64,000 nt of DNA, from positions 23,994,458 through 24,058,457 of the forward strand of contig OW387146.1 of assembly GCA_936440205.1 (NCBI GenBank), given 5' to 3'. Numbering within the stretch: the first letter of the stretch is position 1; each line of letters opens with the position of its first letter. The DNA comes from Lepidonotus clava (taxonomy: Eukaryota; Annelida; Polychaeta; Phyllodocida; Polynoidae). The notes beneath the pieces were generated by a model, which saw only the letters and a list, made by a program, of their open reading frames with translations, was not told the DNA's origin and searched no databases. A program made the translations under genes and the position numbers. Shown here one piece after another: positions 12,101 to 23,604 of this stretch.

Positions 12101-14388
12101 TACTTCATCCAGGGATGACATGGTGAACTTAGAGCGTGCTCAGGTCTTTAAAGGCAGCCCGGACAGTGATGACTGTTTTGTAAATGAGGGTCATATTGAG
12201 AATTATGCCAACCTACCTGAGTGCGAAGACATAGTTTTTGAGCCAAACAAGGACTTGAGCAGCCCTGGTTACATACGCCCTGTTCTGCCTTTTAATGCAA
12301 GAAGGCGACATTGCAGTGAAGGCGAAGGGGCTGTCAAGGAGAAAGTACGTAGATATCGCAATCAGAGCGTAACTGACGAAGACCTGGAGAAAGTCCTTGG
12401 AAAGGCCGCTTGGCTGTTGGCAGTGGCGGACAACTCTGACCGCTCACTGATAAGGTCTTATCATGAAGGCTTTGGCTATCAGAGTTCTGAGGGTAGCAGG
12501 TTACCCACTGGCCTTGGCTCAGTGGACACAGGCCTCAATCTGTCAGCTCTAGCCAATAATACAGAGATGAAGGGTTGGGGGTTTGGAAGCCAGGGCAGTA
12601 GGCTTAATGTCAGCCCTGGCAGGACATCCAGTTGTAGTACCAGCCCAGTAAAGGCCCCTGGTGCCAAACCTCTGAACAAGTATGCAGCAATTTTGGCCTC
12701 AGTTGGCTGTGCCCCAACTGGCCCAGCCACATGCCCCCTGTCACTGCTGTCAGGGTCTGGACCGAACCGGGCAGCACAACCGCGAAAACCGGACAACTCT
12801 GGAACAGTGACCTGGACACACCATACTTGCTGCACACCAACATTTGCAGCTTCTGGAGCTACCCAGACACCCATCTCTCCCTGTGAGCCAGCTAGTCCTG
12901 GCTCAACCAAAGGGGTGGGTAACAAATCCTGTAGCATCAATCTCAAAACCTGCTCAGCTTCTTTCAACTGTAGGGCTGCTGTGGGCCAGCCTGCCTCATC
13001 CCCAGTGCACACATCTCCCAGCAAGGCCATCAAGCACCCATCTTCTCCACAGCTGATGGGTCTTACAGATGAAAGGACTAAGGGTACGAGGTTAAAAACC
13101 TCCAGCTCAACCGAAGGTGGGTCGGCAAAGCCTCTTCGACAAAACGAAAGTAGTTTAGCTCAGGCGTCTTCACCAAAGACACCTACTAAGTCCTCTTCTG
13201 CTAAAGCATATGTAGTGGCACAGGTGTCAAAGACATCTGCCACACCAGCTAAAACTTCACCCAAAGCAGGGCGCAGCCAGTCTTCTCGTTCCAAGAAGTC
13301 CTCCAAAAGTACCTCTAAGCACAACTCCTCTTCTTCTTCCTCTAAATCTTCCTCTTCTTCCTCAGTAGCTACAATAGAATGTGAGTCTATCTCTGTCACT
13401 ATACCTGACAGGCCTATGTGCATCATGACGTCATCATGGACACCAGATAATGACATCATGACCCCTGATTCTGAGTGTTTCGACCGAGCCATAGCCAATC
13501 AGAATGAATCTCAATTCTCTTTGACCAGTCCAGTAGTGCTGAGGGGAACAACAGGCTATGATTGGAAACCCCATCGAACTGAGGAATATCGATTGGACAA
13601 TGCATCGGTGAAATATGAGGCTTCGATATTGCACTCTGACAGTCTCAGCTCAGAGGCAGATGAAGAGAACAATAGAACTGCTGATGCATATTACCCAACC
13701 TCCATTCTCCGAAAACCCACCTTGCGGTCTGATGTCAGTGAGGATGCGACAACGACAAACGATGAAGACGACACAGACTCTAATGCATCAGCCCTCAGTA
13801 AGACCTCGCTGTTGTCATCGAAAAGACGTCACAGGCAGAGGCCTCTCTCCCTGCCCTCAAATCACCAGCTGGATCTCAAATTGTGCTATTTCAACCCAGA
13901 AGCAGATGAACCTGACCTTGATATATCCCAAGGACATTCCCAACAAAGGTCAAGGGCTGACCTAGATTTGGACTTCAGTCGTTCCGCGAAGCGGCATTCG
14001 ACGGGCCAATCAGGCTTCGACAACTGGCACTCTGCCCTCCATCCACTCATTCACTCACAGTCCCAGATTCTCCAGGGTAGTGACCTTTCCAGAGTGGCCA
14101 AGGTCAAGATACTGTCCAAGACCTCATGGTGTGACTGTTCACAGGAGTTTCTTACGACATCGCAGAATAAGCGTCACACATGTCCAAAGTCACCCACCCA
14201 GGATGCTAAGGGGGGTATAATGTCATGTTGTGGGAGGCCGGAGTGTAAGGGTTGCCATGGAAACCAAGCTGAAGCTGGCGTTACCATGGAGACCGAAGGG
14301 GAAGAAGAGGATGGAGGAAAGATGAAAATACCTAAAGCTCCAAGCGATGAGTTTCTGACCGAAGCCATGAAATTCACCAGAGAGAAAT
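9175..14388 (+). CDS. Giant internal exon of an unrecognised Ser/Thr-rich, largely disordered protein
   Basis: The frame is open from an ATG at 9138 to a TAG at 14394-14396 (1752 codons). Better boundaries are a splice acceptor ending at 9174 (CTAAC branch-like motif, pyrimidines, CAG) and a donor GTAAGT starting at 14389. That gives an exon of 5214 bases, exactly 1738 codons, in phase 1 at both ends. Composition is Ser, Thr, Gly, Asp and Asn rich, with no transmembrane segment or classical globular domain that I can see. Numbered from the ATG, it has Ser clusters near residues 500-590, a basic patch (ARRRHCSEGE..KVRRYRNQ) near 1054-1076, and a predicted helix (DEDLEKVLGKAAWLLAVADN) from about 1079. 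A poly-Ser/Lys tract lies near 1385-1420, a conserved-looking PDRPMCIMTSSWTPDND stretch near 1430, and a basic SSKRRHRQRP near 1560. A Cys cluster is near 1665-1705 and the end is DEFLTEAMKFTREKC. Exons of this kind occur in scaffold, cytoskeletal and kinesin-tail proteins. I cannot assign the family. It is certainly coding; the product is unknown. Confidence 0.88.
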
Positions 14389-14394
14389 GTAAGT
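14389..14394 (+). other. Splice donor of the giant exon (GTAAGT)
   Basis: A consensus GTAAGT follows AGAGAAAT. The in-frame stop TAG at 14394-14396 overlaps the donor, so the ORF stop is probably only intronic read-through. The donor splits a codon after its first base, matching phase 1 at the acceptor. The exon could therefore be skipped without shifting the frame. Confidence 0.75.
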
Positions 14395-14396
14395 AG

Positions 14397-14978
14397 AGAT
14401 TTACATTATTTTCAATTCTCACTTCCCTGTTGCTGGTAAAGTTGGACTGGTTTGATCTAGTGGTAACCAAATAGTACCAGTTGGTGATAATAATAAATGT
14501 AAAATAGATAGATTTATTCATCACTTTATCTAAACGTGACCATACCGCATTTTTCTTTATTGACAGAAAAGCTGGCTATCATTTAAAAGATTTCAAGACA
14601 GTCTATCAACGAAGATTGCAATTGAAATCATAAAATTGCATTTCTCAGTGGCATATATGTATTTTTTCACCATATGCTGTTGCAATTCCAATTTTAATCA
14701 CCAATGTTTAATTCATGACAATCCTATGAAAGACGTCGCTGCTATCATTAGGTTTCTTATGCTCATATTGTGACAGCTAGGATTTCTCTCCCTCCTACAT
14801 ACAATACCAAATTACTTTATTGGATGTTGAACGTGTATTCTTTAAAAGAGCGGAAAGGTCAACAGAATTTTGTTTCAGATTTCTGAGGACAAACAACATT
14901 AATATTTTGTGAATGAATTACATGACCCAAAGTCGCGTATGCATGTATACATTTTGCAGAATCATCACTTTGATAAAC
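14397..14978. other. Start of the intron downstream of the giant exon
   Basis: It is AT-rich and non-coding. I saw no second exon in frame with the phase-1 donor at 14389. Confidence 0.5.
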
Positions 14979-15321
14979 TTAAAGGGAGCCAAAACCAATA
15001 AATTCAACAAAATTTTCCAAACTCAAATACTCATAGATATACATTCCTTGAGCATATGTCTGGCCTATGTTATAATCTAAACCATGAAAAATGGTAGAAA
15101 ATAATTGAAAACACGTTTTCCTTGCTCAGATAAATTTATGTGGATCCACAAAAATGGGGTTTGTTTACAAACGAATGGAAATTTTACCATCTCTCATGGA
15201 ATTCTACTAGTTTTCAGAGCTAATACTTTGCCACTGACCTTAACTAGACTCATCTAACATATTTCTATACTTTTCTGAGTTTGAAAATTTTATCAATTTT
15301 ATTGGTTTTGACTCCCTTTAA
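14979..15321. mobile_element. TTAA-flanked MITE, family A, copy 2
   Basis: It has the same ends as the copy at 495 (TTAAAGGGAGCC and GACTCCCTTTAA) and a colinear interior, including GGGTTTGTTTACAAACGAATG. It is 343 bp long. It lies in the intron about 600 bp downstream of the giant exon. Confidence 0.85.
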
Positions 15322-15334
15322 GGTCCACTCACAT

Positions 15335-15565
15335 AAGGGGCGTTGGGGGCAGAATGGTGTAGTGGGTAGATGTCTCGCTTTGCATGTGGCTGGGCCGGGT
15401 TCGAGCTTGGGCCATCCCTATCATACAATACTTCGCCTTACCGTCATTTCCACCTACATAGATTCAATCACAGTACTTCGTGCATCGAAAACGTGAGCTG
15501 GTCCTGATATAGCTGAAATCCTGCTGAGTGGACTCCAACAGTCATTATCATCATAATCATAAGAA
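15335..15565 (+). repeat. tRNA-derived SINE, copy 1
   Basis: The head carries an A box (TGGTGTAGTGGGTAGA, about 15356) and a B box (GGGTTCGAGCTTG, about 15398) at tRNA-like spacing, between GGGGGCAGAA and TTGGGCCATCCC. The tail (TTACCGTCATTTCCACCTAC, GTGAGCTGGTCC, GGACTCCAACAGTCATTATC) recurs in the copy at 56638. The 3' end is a loose ATCATCATAATCATAAG repeat. It encodes no protein and would rely on a LINE for mobility. Confidence 0.8.
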
Positions 15566-15584
15566 GCATTTGATGCAAATGAGA

Positions 15585-15690
15585 CCTCGATCGCCCCTTG
15601 GGCTTAAATACGCATTAGATTCGTACAGGAATGTACTCACATTAAAAAAAACTCTATTCTCCATACGTACTAAATGGAAGGCCCCTTACC
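15585..15690. mobile_element. Fragment of the GGGGCCTTCCATT element
   Basis: TACGCATTAGATTCGTACAG, AGGAATGTACTCAC and an end reading TACGTACTAAATGGAAGGCC match the element at 28408. Only one terminal repeat is well kept. Confidence 0.6.
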
Positions 15691-15938
15691 ATTGATCAGA
15701 GTTATGGTCATTGTTTTTATAACTGTAAATTCACATTGTCCCATGTCGTTTTGCATTACTTTACATTAAACATGCTGCCCTACTTTCAAATTTACTACAT
15801 TATTTTACTCTAATATTATGTCTGAAATCATGATGAACTAATTCATTTAAAATGTAAAAATTTAGTCATTCAACTTAAATGACAAACAATAGAAATAACC
15901 AATGATCAGTATAAAATTCAGTGTAGGGATACATGAAC

Positions 15939-16156
15939 TTAAGGGCCATACCCACTAGGCGATTGTGCCTGAGTCGGCCGAGAGTTTGGTCATAAAATTG
16001 GCCGATTCTACCCTTAGAATCGGCCGATTTTATGGCCAACTTAAATCAAACATGCACATTCCAATATGCTATACTTACAGGTGACCTTAATTGGCTGATT
16101 CTTCCAGTCGCCTATCGCTAGTCGGTGTTAAAATCGCCTAGTGGGTATGGGGCTTT
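15939..16156. mobile_element. Hairpin MITE, CATACCCACTAGGCGATT type, copy 1
   Basis: The left end TTAAGGGCCATACCCACTAG and the right end CTAGTGGGTATGGGGCTTTA are inverted copies. The interior is stacked CGGCCGATT/AATCGGCCG palindromes and the word ATGCACATTCCAATATGCTA. Copies lie at 18440, 50222 and 50411. Confidence 0.85.
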
Positions 16157-17262
16157 ACATAGACGTTTCCACCACTAAGCAACCGGCCAATTTTGCCAGT
16201 ATCATAAAAACTCCTACACTAGTGGTTATTTGCTTGGTATCGGCAGAGTTACAGTGGGGGAATATAATGATTCACCATATTGATCCGACTGTCAGAGGCT
16301 TCATTCATATGGAGTAGTTTTTTTACAAGGCAGTGATGAATTACTTTTCCAATACTGACACAGTCTATGTTTTGTACAGTGCTTAAATAATTGATATGCA
16401 TTAGGTCCCACTGACCTAAATCTGCGAAGGATGGGATGTAGCCTATTCCATGATTCTTGTTTTCTTCAATTCCCTTCTTAAAGATGTAAGGGAATACAAC
16501 CCCTTTAGGTATTGTTTTGCAAACATATTGTCTTCCAATACTGGGTCATCCGACAGTTTCATGAATCATATGTATATTAGCATTTCAATTAGATATAGAG
16601 GGATGTAAACTAGTAATTTAAATGCGTCTCTTATGTCTTATAACTTAAGATGGTTTACACTAGAAGCAAACAAACGATCCCATGCAAGTCTCAAACGGTA
16701 CTATAATTTTTAAGTTTACACTATCTAGTATGTGACACATATTCCATATAACACCTTTAATATAATCTATGAAATTATAATCTGTTATATAAAATATATG
16801 CAAATCACACTTCTGTACACGTCATATAGTATACCATGAAGCATACAAAGTATGTACAATATACATGTCGGACGGTCATTTAATCCATATGTGAATCTTT
16901 TACATAAAAGTCCATAACTGCAAACAGGTATATGTGTACCACAGTTTTTCGAATCCACAACTATGTTGGTATACCCAACTTTAACAATTATTCATTTTTG
17001 TAAGAAAATAAGAGAAAGAGTTAGCTTAGAACTGTTACACTTATAAATAAACATTTGTAAGACATTATATACAGGCCTATACTGACTAAGGTGGGGAGAT
17101 CCCCGTGCCCTAGCTAGTGAGCAGTTATGGTAAGTCCTGAGATCTGAAATACAGCCATTGAGCAACTCAGCACTGAGCAAATGTGAGCAGCTTCTATATG
17201 GCCTGATGAGTAATGCAGTGGGAGAGTAGCTCTTGTATCTGACCACCCACGCCATCATTAGG
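16157..17262. other. AT-rich stretch without a recognisable gene
   Basis: It is non-coding. A weak inverted repeat (TTTCCACCACTAAGCAACC versus CCAAGCAAATAACCACTAG) near 16167-16240 may be another decayed hairpin element. Confidence 0.4.
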
Positions 17263-17470
17263 CTAAAGGCAGTATTACACTACACGACTCGGGCTGCGCT
17301 ATATCGATGCATTAGAGAAAATTCACATACAGGAGTGATACAGTTGTTAAAATTTGGCAATTTGGAGTATCTCATATAATTATGTGTAGCAAGGAGTTTT
17401 ATCTCTTATATGTGGGACTTCTCTGCGACATTGTCCTAAGGCAGCTCAAGTCGTGTATATTAATATTGGC
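17263..17470. mobile_element. AGGCAGTATTACAC hairpin MITE, copy 1
   Basis: The left end is TAAAGGCAGTATTACACTAC followed by ACGACT. The right side carries CAAGTCGTGTA. The interior CACATACAGGAGTGATACAG and GGCAATTTGGAGTAT reappears, inverted, at 38736. Confidence 0.75.
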
Positions 17471-18000
17471 TTCATACCTGGGTCACAATGGACGATACTA
17501 TGGGTAGGTCTGATGCAAAGAAACATTGTTGGGGATGGTTATAGGGAGGCATGGAATACACAGTGAATATTACAAATGTAAAACAATGAAAATTTTGATA
17601 TAGAAGATAATGTGTGTACGTGCATGTTTCTATGAGGGTGTGGGTGTGTTGGGGTTAGGTGGGGTGGTGAATTAATATACTACACTAAACTTAGTAGTAG
17701 GCACTCATAAGGAAAATAATTAATATGGTAAAATAGTAATTATGTAGCTGGTAAAAGGGGTGTAGATTTGTATTAGATGAGAGGAGGGGGTCCCTTATCG
17801 CACGTAGATTATGCCTCTCATCTCACTTTTTTCTATGACGGTTTGTAAAACATAACAAGTCACATCTCAATTTTACGGACATGCCAGCTCATGTCATACC
17901 TATTTTCCTCCCAATGTCATTATTCGACCACATATTGCCTGTAAAAAGGTGGCATGTCATCTTGCTGATTTTCCACCCATCTAAATTAATATCTATAAAA

Positions 18001-18218
18001 GGTAAGCCTATATTCCAATAGCTGATTCGACTTCCGATATGAAAAATCAGACATGGGAGTATTGGTTAGTCATAGACATGCTACATGACACTAAAAAGGT
18101 TTTCAAATTCTCTTTCAACGGTTCAAATGGTATGTAGGATGTGTGGTCTTTTGTTATATTACTGGAAGGTTACCATAATAATTGTAAGTCAGAATTGCCC
18201 AGTGGAATACATACTTTA
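18001..18218. mobile_element. Hairpin MITE of the TATTCCAC superfamily
   Basis: The left end GTAAGCCTATATTCCAATAG and the right end CCCAGTGGAATACATACTTT are inverted relatives. The interior words TCTCTTTCAACGGTTCAAAT and GGTATGTAGGATGTGTGG resemble those at 49103. Confidence 0.6.
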
Positions 18219-18439
18219 GATGTTGACTAGTCAGTCAGTGTGACCAAGCCTTAAAGCAGATTGCCAGTGGCTGTATAATTGTAAATAGGAAGCAGTTGGG
18301 GATGTCCCCTGATGTCTGTCCATTGGGATTTCCATACATAGGAGGCTCTTAGTCAGACCAGAGTGACAGTTGATAGTTTGTGAGGCAATCTTGGCTACTT
18401 GACAGTCCTGGGTAAAGGTCTAGGGATTAGGTTAAGTGT

Positions 18440-18660
18440 CAAGCTCCATACCTACTAGGCGATTTTACTGGCGACTGGCGACGGTCGACTGGGAGAATCA
18501 GCCGACTTTATGATCGCCTGTCAGTATGGTATATTGAAATGTGCATGTTTGTTCTAAATCACTGCTAAAATTGGTCAACTCTATTAGAAGAATCGGCCGA
18601 TTTTAGAGCTGATGAGTCAGCCGATTGTGTAAAAATCGCCTAGTGGGTATGGGGCTTTAG
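18440..18660. mobile_element. Hairpin MITE, CATACCCACTAGGCGATT type, copy 2
   Basis: The ends are AGCTCCATACCTACTAGGCG and CGCCTAGTGGGTATGGGGCT. The interior again has GGCGACGGTCGACTGGGAG and GGTATATTGAAATGTGCATG. It is the same family as 15939 but in the opposite internal orientation. Confidence 0.85.
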
Positions 18661-20352
18661 TGGCAAGCTTTATAGGAGGTTAAAAGTCCTGCAGTTAAAG
18701 CATACAAATTGTATTGGAGATAAAGGTAATTTTATGTGTTTGTAAAGTTTAGGGTAACTATAGTACCCTCTATGCACAAGTTGACTCTGATTATTTAAAA
18801 GATGGAGAATATCTTCGAGATTTATCTTTTTTACTTGATGAGGAATGGTATTTAGCAAATTAATATTGCATTTATAGCAATGAAGATTTATGATATTCAT
18901 CGGTATTCTTTTGCAAGATTATCTTTGTACAAGGGAAGATGCCAACTATAATGCTTTTAATGTACATACTAATATTGTACAAGGGTTTAGGTCAAGGCTC
19001 TCACAGAAATAACTCCTACCATACACCGTGTTGACTAAAAGCACAACAGGCAATGAATTAATTGAGAATCGTTTACCACATTATGAAAAATAGATGAATA
19101 TAGAATAGAGTCGAGGAGAAAGATTCATTTGAAAAGACTCGTTAAAAATGAAAAACACACCACTCCAATGGCGACACGCTGTCCAGAACTCAAAGGGGAT
19201 GGACCATGATAATCAACACGGGGACACAGCGTTTTCTTAAATTTGACAAGGCTATTAGGCCTATTATTGTTATTTTTTCAAATCATTGACAAATGTAACA
19301 ACCATGTGTCAAAATAGAGAGTGACAGGGGACATTGTTATCAACATGGGACATATAGCTCTCAAGTAGTGGCAATGACATGTGACATATCCATTTCAAAA
19401 ATCCAACATGGAAATTTGAGACCCCCGGTAATCCAGACCACCACTTTTATGACGCCTGATGTTCCGATTACACAAAGAACGATGACGTCATCAGTATGTG
19501 GGCGGGTCTAAACTATTTGTGGTTGAAACAGGTTTTTTGATCGTATATGGCTCGGCAATAGTCTGATTGTAAGGCCAATAAAGAATAATGAGACATACTT
19601 TTTTATGAAAGGAGGACATGAAATCAATCTTATTTGGCTTTGTAGCATTAGAGATCTGTTCCCTTCTTATCCACACGTATTCGACTAAAATGAATAGGGC
19701 CTAATAAGCAAAAAGATTTCCATTGTGAATTTAAAAGATTAATACGCCACAGCAATTTAAGGGAGAAACAGTACCTTATGCATAGCTATGTTGTATTGTT
19801 TGTCAATATGATGTTGAAATTATAACTAATACATAATAACCATCATTAACATTGCCATCATTTTTATAAAGTTGAATCGTGAAGTGGATGCTAGATCTCA
19901 AAGGAGACTGGTATGTACTTAATTGCTTTTGGAATGTGACTAGTATAATAACGATTGAATACAAGAAATAGAAAAAAAAAACTAGTGCCCACTGGCCAGG
20001 CCTACGGACAGTGGTTTGAATATCATGATAACTAGCCGAAATGTATTATGTGAACTGCAGATTGTTTTATAATTTATTATTTTGAAATGGCATAGTTGTG
20101 GCAATTGGGTGTAGGTCAACGCATTGAGGTGTTACATCAGTGAAACTGCACCAATATGTTAAATTGTGTTCCCAATTGTCTCCAAAACCTTGACCACTAA
20201 GGGTGTTTCCACTAGTTTTGACATACTTGGCAGCCCGGGAATCCACCCTTGAATTGCCATAATCATCCCAAATAAACAGGATTCATAACATATACCTACA
20301 CCAAGAAACTACCTTACATTCATTCAGTGTGAGCCGGCGCGGATACATTGCC
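18661..20352. other. AT-rich stretch before the LINE 3' end
   Basis: I see no gene. Around 19150-19420 there are scattered GACA-centred words (GGGGACACAGCG, GTGACAGGGGACATTG, ATGGGACATAT) of the kind also seen near 24110, 28870, 42285 and 63115. Confidence 0.45.
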
Positions 20353-23340
20353 CTTATATTTTTTTTTTTTTTTTTTTTATTTATTAAACCACATTCATCG
20401 GGGATGATCTTCCATGTAAGTGTGAGAGTATAACAATGCGTAAATACATAAGGGTTGCTAAGTTAAGCATATAATAGTGAGTTGTAACAAGTACATGTAG
20501 AGTCATAATTCAAGCAAGATACTAAAGTCAAGAAATGGAACTAAGTTAAGTTCCATGGTGGAAAATACATGAGGTAGAACAAGAGTGAAAATAATGAGTT
20601 ACACAGTGACTGTTTCTAATATTTTCATACCAATAAAGTTGTCAATCAGTCAAGGCACGTAGCTAAGTTAAGCCATATTATAAGAGTCTTTTACATAGCA
20701 ATAAGTTCAAGCAACCATGGTCTAAGGCTCAGTTTAAACTCAGCCTTGGTTTCTGTCAGTCTGATACTTGCTGGTAACGTGTCCCAGAGTTTTGCCCCTT
20801 GAAAATATGGGCTTTTGTAATATATTGTTGTCTTAGGTATTAATCTTTGATACCTACAAACCAGGTTTCCCCTAGTACATACATTTCCTGCGGCCATTTC
20901 CTGAACCCAATTTTTATTTGTCCTGTTTTTATACATTATCAAAAGTAAATGGTTGATTCTGCGATAGTTCAAACAATCCAGTCTAGCAAGATCGTGCAAG
21001 TCAATTATGGATATATCTCGAGGATCAATGATATTAAAACAGATTCTTAGCGCACTATTTTGCATTGTCTGTAGTTTTTTTAAGTCATGTTGTGTACATA
21101 ACGTCAGTAGAAAATCTGCATATTCGACAACAGGCAATACAACTTGTTTATAAACAGCAATTCTTGATCTAATACTCAAACTGTTTTTCAATTTTGTCAG
21201 TTTAAAAATTCGCTGGTAGAATTTTCTTTTTAAGTAGTTAATATGTTGTTTCAAGGTCAGGCATTCATCCAGTACCACACCTAAGTAGTTATATGAATTA
21301 CAGAAAGCTATTTTATGCCCTTCTAAGTTAAGATTTTGTGGCACTAAGTTTTTTAAAAAGGACCTTTTACCATAAATACAGACCTGGGATTTCTTATAAT
21401 TTATATGGAGTCGGTTAAACTGACACCAAGTTGAGAGAATGTTCCCTATACTTTGTAGTACATCGATCAGTCGTATAAAATCCCTGTGTGCATAACTAAT
21501 TACAGCATCGTCCGCATATAATATTAGTTTCACCCCATCTTTATTAATTATGTCCTTTAAATCATTTATATAAATAATGAACAGGAGCGGTCCTAGGACA
21601 GAACCTTGCGGGACACCAAGTGTTATATTTGTAGTACTGGATATTTTACCATTAAATTTAGTTCTTATTTTCCGGTTACCCAGATAACTGGATAACCATT
21701 TTCTCAGTTTTCTGTTGACTCCAAGCGCCTCCATTTTACTCAGCAATATACCATGATTAACACAATCAAAGGCCTTTGCCAAGTCAATATATAGTGCACC
21801 TACATAGTTAGAACAATCGATGTTTTCAGTTATAAATTTAGTTAGGTCAAAAATGGCATCAATAGTTGATCTCGATCTCATGAATCCGTATTGTGTTGGT
21901 ATAATGACATTATTATCCATGAAATACATGTCCAGCCGTTTATGAACATATTTTTCAAGTAATTTTCCAGGTAATGGAAGGATGGATATAGGCCTCCAAT
22001 TGGTACATTTGCTAGTGTCACCTGATTTGGGTATCGGGGTAATTGTAGCAATAGCCCATTCATCAGGGAAGATGCCACTTTGCAGAGAACTATTATATAT
22101 ATCCAATATCTCATTCTCCAGAACACCAAAACTGATCTTAAATATAAAAGTAGGGATCTCAGCGACACCTGAGCTCTTATTCACATCAATATCAGAAATC
22201 AGTCTACGTAATTCAGGTAGGCTCATTTCTAGTTCATCATCCATAAAATTAGGGAAGATGTTATCTACCCTGCAATTTGGAACATCTTCAAGTGATTCTG
22301 CTAATTTTTGTCCAAAAGTAGCAAAATAATCAATTAAAAATTCGGGACAAAGGTCATGATCTACTATGCTGCCGTCATCTCTGGTTAGGGTTATGTTTCC
22401 GGTTGGCTTATCATTATTTCCTTTAAGCAGCGGGTTCATGATACGCCAAAACTTCTTCGGATTGTTATGGTTTTCTTCAAGTGATATTTCAATAAAACTT
22501 TCTTTCGCATTCTTAATTAATAATTGAACTCTCTTTTTACATTCATTAACATATTTCAGATTGAAAATGTTATTATCCAAAATAAAAGCCTGTACTGCTT
22601 TATTCCGATCATTGATCATTTCAAATATTTCTTGAGTTAGCCATGGTGGATTCTGTTGGTCAACTCTTATCATTTTGATCGGACACATAATCTGTAGAAT
22701 TTCGAGAATTTGCTGTTTAAGGAAGGTCCATTTGTTATTTACACTTCTCATATCATATAAGGGATCCCAGTTGATATTTCCCAATGCTTTTACATAAGTG
22801 TCCTTATCAAAATTTTTATATGTTCTGCCCTGTATTTTTACATAATGATGTTTGGTTCTGGCCTTCTTCTTGATACAAAAAACTGCTAAGTGATCGCTAA
22901 TTTGGTCTAAAATAACACCACTATCAGAGACATAATCAGAATTGGTAATAATAAGATCTATACATGATTTACTAGTACTAGTGTATCTAGTCGGGACCTT
23001 AATTAGTTGTATCAAGGCATATTCCCGTAATAAATCAATGAGTTGGCGGGTATCAGCATTATTTCGTAAACTAATATTTATATTTAAATCCCCTAATAAC
23101 CATATCTCAAAATTCCTACTCTGCATGGTGGTAAGTAGCATTTTTAAACTATCTATGAATTTTGAAATTTGACCTGTTGGTGGTCTGTATACGGTTATTA
23201 TGACCTGCTTTTTATGTCCTTCATAGCCTTCAATAGAAACAGTCAACATTTCAATGTCATTTGTTATATAAGTATAATCACTCACCACGCTTGCATACTG
23301 AGATAAATGTTCACTTATGCTCTCGAGAATTCTCGTGGGT
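20353..23340 (-). mobile_element. 5'-truncated APE-type non-LTR retrotransposon (LINE, CR1/Jockey-like group)
   Basis: The 3' end is at the left. A run of about 18 T at 20359-20378 (a poly(A) tail on the - strand) is preceded on the - strand by AATAAATAAA-type polyadenylation signals. The 3' UTR runs from about 20379 to 20690. The coding frame covers 20691-23288 and stays open to about 23375, but protein resemblance fades near 23335, which I take as the 5' truncation point. I saw no clear target-site duplication. Family placement rests on the endonuclease plus reverse-transcriptase architecture and the C-terminal tail (YFQGAKLWDTLPASIR) typical of CR1/Jockey-type elements. The exact clade is not determined. 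Confidence 0.9.
20691..23288 (-). CDS. LINE ORF2 fragment: partial APE endonuclease plus complete reverse transcriptase
   Basis: This is the enzyme that nicks the target and copies LINE RNA into the genome (target-primed reverse transcription). The 865-codon frame starts at GTG only because the element is truncated. Roughly the first 100 residues of the endonuclease, including the N-terminal catalytic Asn/Glu motifs, are missing. Visible endonuclease motifs are YRPP (34-37), GDLN (66-69) and SDH (131-133). The reverse-transcriptase core follows: WRPISILPLPGKLLEKYVHK, GFMRSRSTIDAI, ALYIDLAKAFDCVNH, GVPQGSVLGPLLFIIYINDL, and the catalytic YADD at 591-594. After it come a thumb region and the family tail LWDTLPASIR. 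There is no internal stop or frameshift, so the insertion is fairly young. With half the endonuclease gone it is unlikely to retrotranspose autonomously. Confidence 0.92.
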   Translation of the reverse strand: MVSDYTYITNDIEMLTVSIEGYEGHKKQVIITVYRPPTGQISKFIDSLKMLLTTMQSRNFEIWLLGDLNINISLRNNADTRQLIDLLREYALIQLIKVPTRYTSTSKSCIDLIITNSDYVSDSGVILDQISDHLAVFCIKKKARTKHHYVKIQGRTYKNFDKDTYVKALGNINWDPLYDMRSVNNKWTFLKQQILEILQIMCPIKMIRVDQQNPPWLTQEIFEMINDRNKAVQAFILDNNIFNLKYVNECKKRVQLLIKNAKESFIEISLEENHNNPKKFWRIMNPLLKGNNDKPTGNITLTRDDGSIVDHDLCPEFLIDYFATFGQKLAESLEDVPNCRVDNIFPNFMDDELEMSLPELRRLISDIDVNKSSGVAEIPTFIFKISFGVLENEILDIYNSSLQSGIFPDEWAIATITPIPKSGDTSKCTNWRPISILPLPGKLLEKYVHKRLDMYFMDNNVIIPTQYGFMRSRSTIDAIFDLTKFITENIDCSNYVGALYIDLAKAFDCVNHGILLSKMEALGVNRKLRKWLSSYLGNRKIRTKFNGKISSTTNITLGVPQGSVLGPLLFIIYINDLKDIINKDGVKLILYADDAVISYAHRDFIRLIDVLQSIGNILSTWCQFNRLHINYKKSQVCIYGKRSFLKNLVPQNLNLEGHKIAFCNSYNYLGVVLDECLTLKQHINYLKRKFYQRIFKLTKLKNSLSIRSRIAVYKQVVLPVVEYADFLLTLCTQHDLKKLQTMQNSALRICFNIIDPRDISIIDLHDLARLDCLNYRRINHLLLIMYKNRTNKNWVQEMAAGNVCTRGNLVCRYQRLIPKTTIYYKSPYFQGAKLWDTLPASIRLTETKAEFKLSLRPWLLELIAM

Positions 23341-23604
23341 GGCGAGACTCGGTCGTCATGCAGAGTATCACGTCAGTCAGTGGGCCGCCATTACGCCCAG
23401 GTTACCATGGCAACAGAAACACACAGGTGGTACATTGTTTTAGCCTTTGTCGACCCCCCCCCCCCCCCCGGCGGGGACTGGGGCCCTCGATGGTACGTCC
23501 CAATGTCGCATGTTGAATTCTCCCTACCATGGATAGCTTATAAACAGTTAGTTTTTTTTATTTGAACAAAACTATCTCGTTTACAAAAAACGCTTTTCAG
23601 ATAG

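Noticed and set aside
12479-13033. 184-codon ORF antisense to the giant exon
   Set aside because: It lies wholly inside the exon on the other strand and has no splice or start context.
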